Source: Candidatus Nomurabacteria bacterium
Lineage (GTDB): Bacteria; Patescibacteriota; Saccharimonadia; Saccharimonadales; Saccharimonadaceae
Assembly: GCA_031266275.1 (NCBI GenBank)
Contig: JAISBI010000010.1
Location: 1 to 34,944 of the forward strand
DNA: 34,944 bases
Direction of reading: 5' to 3'
Below, piece after piece: positions 20,589 to 32,500 of this stretch (its first letter is position 1; the number at the start of each line of letters is the position of its first letter). The notes under the pieces are model-generated. The model had not been told where the DNA came from. It saw only the letters and a list, made by a program, of their open reading frames with translations, and did not search any database. The position numbers were made by a program, and so were the translations under genes.

Positions 20589-23500
20589 TTAAAACTTACC
20601 GAGAACAACCCGAAACCCGAAGTTGTAGTTGCTATTGCCCGAATCGCCGTTGGAGTGCCACAGCCCTGCGTAGGAGCCATAGTCGCTGTAGCCACCCCGA
20701 ATGAACCACGGGTCGCTGGAGTACACGAAGCTAGAGAGGGCGTCTGACCCCCAAGACTGAGTGTAGCTGGAGACAGCTTGGCGAGTGCGCATTTCATGCA
20801 ACGAGTGGCCACCACAGGTCTCGAATAGACAATTGTCGAAGTTATAGTAGTATTCCGTGGTAGAGCTGCTCCAAGTGGCCTGAGCGCCGAATGGGGGCAC
20901 ATCATAGCGATTGAAGTTGGCGGGTTGCGACATAGTCGCCATATAGGTCGTAGATGAGATACCGCCACGATTAGCTTGGGTGTATTCCCATGCGCCACCG
21001 GCCAGGTCGTAAATACCATAAACATTACCAGTGGTGGAGGCTTCTTGGCCCGTAGTGGTTTCGTAGGTGTTGCAGGTCGCTTCGTAAGTGTCGGATTTGC
21101 TGGAGATTGGGCCACAACCAGTAGTGTATCGGTAGTTGGTGTTGCTGTTACTACTAGCACCATTATTATAGTAGCCATTGTTATAGACTTTGCGCTGATT
21201 TTTATCCCAGCCAGACATGACATTATTGTTGCCGTAGACGCCATAGCCAGAGGCGGACAAGACAGTGGCAGCACCCCAGTCGGAGTTTTTGGCTTGACGG
21301 GTCAAGGCGTCGTTTGAGAGGTTCATGGTGTTAGTATTGATGCCATCGGTATTAGTGACGGCATTTCCACCAGCCACGAGAGCAGCATTGGGCGACATGT
21401 TTTTAGCTATAGTAAACTGGGCGCCGATGTATTTATAAGTGATTGGGGCTTTATTGGGCTTGATGAAGATATTGGTCGGTTGAACATTCTGGCCACAGGA
21501 CACTGGGCTAGTAACTGTGTTGCCGACGCAATAGAAATCAGTACCAGTTTCAAACTTGCCCATCCACAGACCATTGAGCTCTTTGCCATCGTAAGTGAAG
21601 GCTGGGTGGGTAGCCCACGACGAATTATCATGGTCGGAAGCACCATCACCAGACGGTTTGACATCACTGACGCAGTCAGCGTACTTTTGGAAGTTAGTCG
21701 AGGTCGAGCAAGTCGGTTGAGGCGAGTTGGTCGGCATCTCGGTGGTTTCAAAGGCGATGTCGTAGCGAACTTGAGTGCTATCGGAGCAAGTGCGCGCATT
21801 ACCGGTGCCGGAAGTCGTGCCTTCGTAGCAGGATGGCTGGTCGACAGCGTCGCGGCGCTGGACATTGTAGGCGTAGCGCGGGACATAGACCCAGTGAGCG
21901 ACCGCCAGGTCTTCCATAGGCATGGATGGAGTGCCATCATCGTGATTGCCGTTGTTTTCAACAAAAGTGACGAACTCGGTCGGAGTAGCTGCTGTTTGAC
22001 CGCTGACGTTAAATTTGGCAAGATTGTTCGCAGGGTCCGTAGCGCATTCGGTCAAGCCACTATTATACGCCCAATTACCGGTTTCAGTTATTGACACGTA
22101 TAGGCCAGACTGATAAGCCAGCATATATTCACACATACTGTAAGCATCATCATATGGTACCTTACTCCAGTCATCATATAGCGTCACTGTATTGGCCCAT
22201 TTTTGCTGCTGGTAATCGTACCAGCTGCCATCATGCTGATCGGTGTCGTCGTTGCTGAAATCAAGTTGTCGCCACGAATTCGCATCCGTGTCATAGACAA
22301 CCGGTATCATATTAGCATCGATGTCTATGGCACAAGTCGAGTCATCGGTTGGGTCAAGCGAATCGTTGGTGCCTGCGTTCTTGCAAGGCGCCATGGCGGC
22401 TTCGTAGATGAATATGTCGGTGCCAGAAACGGCTATGTCGCCAGTGATACTGGTTATAGCGATACGGACGGAGCCAGTGTCAGTGTGGGCCGGAATATCG
22501 GAGCTGAGAGTAAGTATACTATTAGAGGAGTGGCTGGCGGTCTCAACTGGAGTTTGACCGCTATTGCACGAAGAATCAGCTGGATCGGCGTAGCCATAGT
22601 TGGCACAGGGGTCGAAGATAACTTGATGCACTAAGTCAGTAGAAGAGTAAGTCATGAAGTTATCGCCAGCGATGTCAGCGGCACCTGCATCAGAGTCGCC
22701 AGTAATCGGCGCCGATGGCGGGTTTATGCTAATCACAGCCGGAGCAGACACGGTGATGAAATCTATGGTAGCTTCCCCGCCATAGGTCGTAACGACGAGT
22801 GTGTGATCGCCAGCTGGGAAGTTATCTGAGCCGTCGTTAGCCGGGATGACGATACCGGTAATGGAGTTGCAGTCGCCAGACAGAGCGTAAGAGTCAACGG
22901 ATACGTCGGGCTTATCGGCAGTTCGGATAGTAACTGATTTGATGATGCCAGTACTACCAACGCAGTAGTTAGCGCCAGTGACCGAAACGTCAGAGGTGGC
23001 GTGAGCGGAACCGAAGATGGTTGTGCTGACGTCGTTTAGTTTCATGTCGGTAATGGTCGGAGCTTGAGTTACCGTGTCGACGTAATAGACGGCGTCTGTA
23101 CCTAGTGCACCACTGCTAACAGTCGTCGATGAGCCAGTGCCCGGGACATCAGTCGTGACAGTGACATTTTGTAGTCCAGCAGCCGGACCGCTTGGTAAAA
23201 CAATAGAAATCTTGGTCGGACCGGTAATAGTGTAAGTGCCAACGGCTGTACCGCCCACTGTGACACCAGTAACGTATGATGTGCAGGTACTATCGCAATA
23301 TTCGAAGTTAGTGCCGGTAATTTCGAAACTGTCGCCAGCTTTGCCGTAGGCCTGACGATCAGTTTCAGGGCTCTCTGGGCAAGCGCCGGTGGATTGGCAA
23401 GTCTTGGTGACAGTGGCTGGATAGGTGTAGAGAATTTGCACACTAGCCGAACCAACCGGCGTATGGATTGTGACGGTGTGGTTGCCTGGTGTACTAGATG

Positions 23501-26500
23501 GTAAAGCCACGCCATTAGAATTGCAGTTTGGATCGGGAGTGGCATTATTACATAGTGTTGTGCTATCGAACATGACTTGGGTAATGACCCAATTTGGCGT
23601 AGCGGCGTGATCTTGGAGATTATCGCCAGTTAGACTGATCGGCCCTCCTGCAATCGTCATTGAAGTGACCGGCAAGCCGGAGACATTAACGACGAGATTA
23701 TCCGGCGCATAGAGATAATCAGCTTTGGTCGAGGCGCTACCACCAACCGTCGTGACGATGACATCTTGCAAGCCAACTGTATTTTCTAAATTTGGTGCTG
23801 TACAGATTATATTAGTGGGCACGATGGTCGGGCTAGTGCAAGCTTGTCCGGCGATAGTGATGGTCGTGCCACCGGTAACATCCAAGTTTTCGCCTGTTAT
23901 AGTGACTGTCTGTTCCTCGTCCGAATATGATGTGTAGGCCTTTAGATAGATATTATTATTGCTACGTGAGGTTACGATAGATGAAATAGTCGGGGCTGGG
24001 ATATAGAGCACAGCGTCTGTACCGACGGTTGCAGTTGAGGTCGATGAATAATCTGTGCTATTGATAGTCGTCGTGACAATGATGTTTTTGACTGGATTAC
24101 TCAAATTGCTCTGCGGTGGCAGAACAACACTAATAACAGTATCTGAAGTGACGGAATATGTATCGACCGGCAAATCTACATCGCCAATAGTAATCCCTTT
24201 GACGAGATTGGTCGCGCCAACTTTGAAACCAGTGCCGATAATCTCGAAACTGGTACCAGCTTTACCATAAGTGACGGAAGTTTCATCAGATTTGTAGGCC
24301 TGAGTAACGGTCGGAGCGGCGACGTAAGTGTAAGCATTTGTACCCGTGGTCTGACCGCCGTAGGTCGTGATGACGACGTCTTTGCTGCCGGCCGTACTGG
24401 CTGGAGCATTGCAAGTCAATTGCGTACCGCTGGTCACATTTATACTAGTGCAGGCCGCGCCGCCAATAGTTACAGCGGAAACTACGCTGCTGCCACCAAC
24501 ATTTCTGAGATTGCTGGCGGTGATGGTCACTGAGCTACCAGTCGTGATGCCATAGGTCGGTGATATACTCGAGTATACGGGAGCACTCAGCGATTCAACG
24601 GTTTTATCCACATTGGACGTGCCGCCGGCGTTGGTGACTTGAATATAATAGACTCCGGCGGTGGTCAAATTGGGAGCAGTGCATGTTATTATAGTGCTGC
24701 TAGTATCAGTAGGCAACGAGCAGTTCAGGGCTGCTGAGAAATCGGACGAATTGCTGCTGATTTTCACTTCATTATCACCGTAGGTCGAACCAGTTACGAA
24801 ATTAGCACCGTTGATAGTCAGTTGGGTAGTAGCATCGCTAGACTTGATGTAATTAGGAGAAACTGAATCTATGGTCGGGGCAGCAAGATAGGTATACCTG
24901 GTATTAGTATTAGTAGTAGAGGTACCGTAGTTCGTCACAGTGACGTGGACTGTACCGGTGCCAGTCGGAACTGTGGCGGTGATTTGAGTATCGCTATTAA
25001 CCGTATAAGACGTCGCGTTAACAGTACCGAATTTGACCGCATCGGCGCCGGTCGTACCATCAAAGTGCGCTCCAGTGATGACGACCGTGTCACCAGTTTT
25101 GCCGTAATTCTTGGTCAATGATGTAACGGTCGTGGAAGCATAAGTGTAAATCGCATTGTTGCTAGTACCGGTGCCAGCCGGGTTAGTGACACTGATTTTG
25201 ACCGCACCAGCATCGTGGCCTGTGGTCGTACAGGTCAAGCGGTGGTTGCCGGAATCGTCTGTCGTGACGGCTGGCGAAGTACAATTAGCCGCTGTGCCAC
25301 CACTATCCAATACCACACTACTGACGACGAAGGTACCGGCGGCATTCTTGAAATTAGTACCCGTCACGGTGATGAGAGTCTGACCAGTCGGTGCGCCATA
25401 AGTCGGCGAAACCTCAGTGATAGTCGGGACGTCAATGGTATAAAATGTGAAAGTGCCAGATGTGCCACCATAAGTCTCGACTGCGACAGTATGAGATCCA
25501 GCCGCCAAGCCACTACCGACCGGTATAGTGATACCAGTGATACTACCATCGGTCGCTGTCGTCCAAGCCGTTGCATTGATTGAACCATCAACTTTGACTC
25601 CCTTTACGATATCGACACTATTAACTTTGAAGTTGGTACCGGTCAGGCTAGCGCCGGTGATATTAACGCCGCTGGCTGAGCTGTAAGTGATATTAGCGCC
25701 ATTGGTTTGACCATTCATGGCTGTGACAGTTGGAGCCGGAGCGTACCAGACCGCGCTGGTGCCGAGAGTCGACGTATCGCCGCTGTCAGAAACGAGGCTG
25801 TCTTTGGTCGTATAAACTTTGACTAACTGTTGGCCGTCGACAGCAGCAGGTAATGTGACCGTGATGCTATCAGTGGCAGTGACTGTATAGTTTGCACTTG
25901 AGACCTCTACTCCGCCGACTTCAACCTTGCTGACAATGGAACTACCGCCGAAGAAGAAGTTAGAGCCTTGAACCGTGAACGTGTCACCAGCTTTGCCGTA
26001 TGGCACGTTGATATTTGAACTCTGTCCGACTTTAGTGACTGTCGGCGCATCGACATAGTTTAGAGTAGTAGTGACTGGGCCGCCGCCATAAGTCGACAGC
26101 GAAACTGTATAGCTACCGGCCGACAATTCTGGAACGAGGAAGTATAGTCTACCCTCGCCAGCTTCGTCTGTCAAGACAGTCATGTCTCCAGTGGAAATCA
26201 AGTCATCACCAACTTTCAATTGGCTGACGACTGAACTGCCGCTGGAATTTTTGAGGACGGCATTGCCTTCATATAGCGTGAGATAGAGCCCGGACGAGCT
26301 GGCCGAAATACTGTATGAGCCTGAGCCGTCAAAGCTGATCGTACCAGGCGCGGCCAGATATTCGGCTGTTCCGTTAACGGTCGATGAGCCGCTGATGTTG
26401 GTGGCGACGACGCTTTGTGCGCCAGCCGGCAATTGTGGCGCATTGCAAGTTATAGTCGTGTTATCCGTCACTAGCGCGCCAGAGCAAGCTGAGCCGCCGA

Positions 26501-29500
26501 TTGAAACAGTGGTGTCACCAATCGATGCGGCAGCAAAATTCGTACCCTTAATTATCATTGGGACGTTACTCTCGCTGGTTTTAATATAATCTGTGCCGCC
26601 GTTTCTCGTCACACGTTCTGCTCCGGTCACGGTTGGCGTTGGTACGTAAGTAAATGCGTCATTCTTGGTGGCGCTGCCTCCGGCAGTTTGAATCTCGAGG
26701 CCAACAGTAGTGATAGCGCTGGCTGACGAAGCTGGCACTGTGCAATCTAAAGTTGTTGCGCTAAAGCCATTGGCGTAGTCTACAACACAGGCATTGCCGC
26801 CGAGCAGAATTGTGGTGCCGCCGAACGCAGCGGTTTGGAAATTGGTGCCGGTAACCGTGACTTTCTTGCCGCCGGCGGTCTTGTCGTAGTTTTCGTTGAT
26901 AGTTGTGATGGTCGGTGCCGGCAAGTAGGTATAAGCACCGGTGAGAGTAGTGATTGATACGCCCGCCACCGCCAAAGTGACATTTTTAACGCCGACCGAG
27001 TTGCCTGCTGGCACAGTACAGGTTATTTGGGTAGTAGTGACGCCGGAAATTACGCACGAATTACCATCGATTTGCAAGTTATAAGCATCGGTAATTTCCG
27101 CCGTAGCGTCAAATCCAGTACCATCTATCGTTATAACGTTACCGCCAGTCAATGGGCCGTAGGCGGCAGTTGAAGCATCGATCTCGACAGGATTTATAGA
27201 CCCTGTATCAACATAATAAAATCCGCTGGTACTAGATTCAGGATAACTGCCGGCTGGGGTGGTAACTATAACTTCTTTCCAACCCACCGTGGTATTGGCT
27301 GGAGTCGTAAATACAACTTCGTTCGCACTGTTAACTGTAACACCTGTGGCGCTTATTCCGTCAATAGTGACCGTCGTGTTACCAGCACTGGCTCCTATAT
27401 TACCAGTCAAAGTTACCGTCGTACCGCCAGTCAATGGGCCTTCGTTCGGGCTGATTGACCATGTCCCGGCAGTATCGACAAAGTCAAATGTGACTGTACC
27501 GGAGGCGTTGCCGGCGCTAGTTGATAATGTCACAGGCACACCGGCTGCTTTCGCGTGAGCACCGGTAACGCAAGCGGCTGATGTCGCAGTAATCGTGCTA
27601 CAAGTCAGAGTCGCGTCGTCAATTTTCACAACTGTAGAACCAGTAGTATCAAAATTGGTACCCGCAATCTCTACGTGAGTGTTGCCGTAAATTGAGCCGG
27701 AAGTTGGACTGATGCTAGTAATTGTTGGTGGAGCCAAATAAGTATAACCGTTAGGCTTGGTGATGGTGTCGGCTATAGTGCTGACCGAAACATTGACCAA
27801 TCCGGCAGTGTGCGATGGAGTTGTGACGGTTATAGTTGTATCCGTGACTCCAGTGACAGTAGCTGCCGTACCACCGAAAGTGACACTGGTGATAATAGAA
27901 ACATGAGTATCTAACCGCGTGAAATTAGTTCCAGTGATAGTGACGGTTTGTCCGCCAGCAGACGGCCCAGAAATCGGGCTAATGGTACTAATAGTTGGAT
28001 CGTCAATATAATAGAAGCCTCCACCCGGTTGCGTTACCGCATAGTAGTTATTCGTACCGCCCAAAGTTTCCACGCGAACAGTTTGTTCGCCAGCAGCCAA
28101 TATACTAGTCGGGGCATTGCAGGTCACGGTCGCGCTGTCCACCACTGTTGGGTTGATGCATTCGCCGGTACCGATTGTGACGGTAGTCCAGTTAGGCACA
28201 AAGTTACTACCGGTAATGGTAATTACTGTACCACTGCCCACACTGCCGGCGATTGGAGAAACATCAGTAATAGTCGGCGGATCCACGACGATGACCGGCG
28301 TATTGGTAGTACTGACTTGGCCGCCATAAGCGTTAACCACGATGTCGTAATCGCCAGCTGTCAGACCAAGCGGCAATTTGAAGCTAAGGTTGGTGCCGCC
28401 GCCAGTGACGCTGACATCTGTTGCGTTCAAGCTATTGATGATAACTGTCGCGCCGTTCAAATTAGAGCCACTCACCGTGACTTCGTCAGCCGTATTGACC
28501 TGGTGGTAATTTCTGGTCACCGGGTTCAAGACTGGCGCATCGGCATAAGTAAATTCTTGTATTGAAGTGGCCATTGTAGCGACGGAATTTTTGGTACGCA
28601 CAAATATGATATGATAAGGCTCGTTAAGGAAAATGCCAATGTTGTCAACTGTCGGCATCTTAATGCGGATTTGCGTGTCACTATCAACGGTATAAGTGCC
28701 GTTGGGACTGGTAATCGGATCGAAGTCTTCTTTTTCCACAAAAACCAATGTGGCATTGGCAACATATGCTGGAACTCCTGTTGAGGGCGGGCCACTAGGC
28801 TCATTGATCGGGTACCCTAAGGCAGCATCTGAAATATTATTAAAATTACTTCCAGTAACAGTTAAAATGTCGCCTGCCTTGCCGGCAATCGCAGACAGTC
28901 CGTTCAAATTGATGACTGGTGGGGCAATATATGTCAAATCGGTTGTCGATGGGCCGCCGCCGTAGGTTTCGAGCGAAACCGTGACATTGATATCAGTTGT
29001 GATACTAAGATCTGTTGGTACTGTAAACGTCAAGGTACCTGCGCTAGTTACATCGAAAGTCGTATTTTCTGCATTGTTTACTTTAAATTCTTTAACGACG
29101 TTATTACCGACTGAATCTTGTAGAGAATTGGCCGCGTCGGTTAAAGTAATAAATATGGTTGCATCATTATATCTCACGCTGCTCGGGTTTAGCGACAGAG
29201 TGCCCGGCGCTACTAGTGACTCAACGATTGTATCTGTGTTTGACCCTCCGCCAGCATTAGTAACCTGAACGTAATAGGTTCCAGCAGCCAACGATTGTTG
29301 AACTGTGCAGGTTATAGAGGTAGTGGTCACGTCGGCGCTCGCATTAGCAATCGAACAGTTCGTAGCAAGTGAAAAGTCAGACGAATTGCTGCTAAGTTTG
29401 ACGACATTACCGCCATAGCCAGAAGCCTCTTCAACGAAGTTAGTACCTATAATAGTTAGCTGAGTAGAAGAATCGCTGACTTTAATATAATTATCATTAG

Positions 29501-32500
29501 CTGTTTCGACCGAAGTCACAGTTGGCGCCGGTAGATAAGTAAAATACGCGCTGGCACTGGTGCCGATTGAAGTTGTGACGGAAATAGCAACTGTACCGCT
29601 GCCAGATGGCATATTAGTCACAGTGACCTTGCCGTTTTCCACAACATAGCCTGTCGTGTAATCCGTGCCATCAATGGTGATTTTTGTGACAATACTGCTG
29701 CTATTAAACATGAAATTGGCGCCGTTGATTTCGACTTGATCGCCAGTTTTACCATGACTAGGGCTCAGGCTGGTGATAGTCGGGTCGTCGACATAACTAT
29801 AAGACGCATTCCCGCCACTGCCGCTGTCACCACCCGGGCTGGAAAGCACGACGTTGGCCGGATTAGCTTCGCTGGTGGCATAGGCTGGAACTGTCACGCC
29901 AACCGTGCCCGCACCGCAATCGACCGGAATTGAAATGGAAGCCGCATGACCGTTGATGGCCGCTGAAATCACGCTCGTGCCTGCTGCGTCGCAGAAGCCG
30001 GTACCAGTAATAGTGGCTTGATTGCCGCCGAGCATGGTGCCGTAATTGGCGCTGATGCTAGTAAATGTCGGTGCCGCCAGGTACTCGATTGCACTCCCCA
30101 AAAACGCTGATCCACTAACAGGCACAGCACCTATATTATTAACCGTTTGAACTGTTGCGTCGACCAGGCCTGCCTCATGTGTACCAATCGAGCACTGCAG
30201 ACTGACATCACTGAAATTAGTCGCATAATCAACCGTACAAGTATTACCGCCGACCAGGACCGTCGTACCGCCCAAAGCCGTGCCAACAAAGCCGCTCCCC
30301 GCCACAGTGACGACGGTCGAACCGTCGCTAACTTTGAGATAACCGCTGTTGCCGCCGTCAGTTCGTGCGACTGATGAAATAGTCGGGCTATCAATATATT
30401 GATAGGACTTGGTCGCGCTGCCAGTACTAGTCGTGATTACAACATTTTGCATACCGGTGCCAGCCGGCACATTATATATGGTAATTTGATCGTTTGGTGT
30501 GGTCGGGAGATCGGGCACGCCAGCACTGGCGGTAATAGCGTAGTACGGGCTGGTTCCAGAAGTGCCGACCGGAATCGTTACGTTATTGAAAACCACAGAA
30601 GTAACTATAGAAGCATGTGTCGAGCCATTCGTGAAACTGGCGCCGGTGCCGTTTGCCACGACTGAATTGCCGCCAATAGCCGGTCCGTAATTTGGTGATA
30701 ATGTCACATCGGCACTCTTCAATGCGTCCTGATAAGTGAACTTCTTAGCATTGTCGCTGCCGGAATCCTCACTGTCAACATAAGTATTGACAACCACCAT
30801 CTGTGCGCCGGCTGCTAAACCAGTTGGTGTGGTACAGCTCAAGCTCGTCGCAGTTATGCTACCAAGATCACATCCAGTAGTCGCGCCACCGATAGTAACC
30901 GACGTCACCAAAACATTCCCGTTGTCATCAATAAAACCAGACCCGGTGATGGCAACCGTCGTGCCAGCTACGCCAACATTCGGCGTGATGCTAGTATAAA
31001 CTAATGCGGGCAAATTCGGATTGAGGTCTTGATCAACGTCTATCGTGCCGCCGCCGATTGGCATATACATATCTTCGCCATTCGGGAAAATCACTGTGCC
31101 GCTCGAAGCTCCGCCAGCGTCGCCGAATGTAATTTCCCCGCCGCCGTTTGGCAATGGCAGGCTCGGAGAAATAGTTACCGATCCGCCACTAGCCGGACAA
31201 TATTGCGTGCCATCAGCGCTAGTCACACAACCGTCTTTAATAGTGACAGTACCGTCATCATTAAATTTGATGTTCGATCCGTCTTCAATTTCAATCGGGC
31301 CAACCGTACCGCCGTCTGGCAAAGTGAAGCTGCCATCATCCTCTATCTGTACATTGCCACCAGGTCCAATCGTGATTTCGTTATCGCCGTTCGTCAAGGT
31401 GCCACCGTCCGGCAAGGTAACCGACGAACCGTCATCATCAATATCCATGACTGTGTCAGTGCTGATCGTACCGTCTGGCGTGACGAAGTCCAAGCCTTGA
31501 CCTTGGCTATCAGTTGAGATGCTGCAGTTGGTCGGGATGGTTTGTGCCGCGATGATGGTTTCGTTCGGCAAGTTCACAGTGCCGACAACTGTCGTCACAT
31601 CGTTGTCAGTACGAGTGACGGTCATCGTGCCGCCGTTTGGAAATTCTAACGTACCGTCGGCTTTGACGATAACTTTTGGCGCAATGATGTAACCATTTTC
31701 GCACGGGAAACTAACCTTGGCGTTATCGCCAGGCTTCGGCGTGATAATGACGTCGCCGTTCGGATCAGTCTCGATCGTGCCATCTTTCGGTACGTCAACT
31801 TCTGTGCCGTTATCAAATATTATCTTACAACCGTCTTCATCGACACATTTAATGACACCGTCGTCTTCTTCGATGTCACCTTCGATGTCCTTAAAGTCAA
31901 CATATATAATATTTTTACTACTAGTTTGACCACCACTGGTTGTGACGATGACCTGCTTGGCACCCAAATCACCCTGTGTCGTCGTAATCTGACAAACTAT
32001 GGTATACGCATTGCTGGTTTCGGAATCTTTGACGATGCTAGTACCTGGGAAGCTAGACCCGTATTCACAAACCGGATCAGTGCCCGGGCTACCGGCACCA
32101 ATTGTCACGCGCGTAGTATTGGGACTACCAATGATATCGAAATTCGTGCCATGGATTGTGACGAAATGAGCTTGGCCGTCGGCGTTAACCGTCGGCGGAC
32201 TGACACTAGTTAAAGTCGGTGTCACGAGATAAGTATAACCGTTACTGATCACGGTCGTGCCGGAATCATTGTGAATCATGACGTCAACTGAAGAATTGTC
32301 GCCAGCCGGATTGGCAGGTGCTGTACATTCCAATTCCGTATCAGAAATGAAATTCATACTACCACAAGCTACTCCACCGATAGCTACATCCGTATCTGAC
32401 GTTAAATTCGCGCCAGTGATAGTTACTATATTGCCGCCGGCAGTCGGTCCGACGTTCGGCGTGATAGCGCCAACCGTCGGAAATGTGTCGTTTTCCGCAT

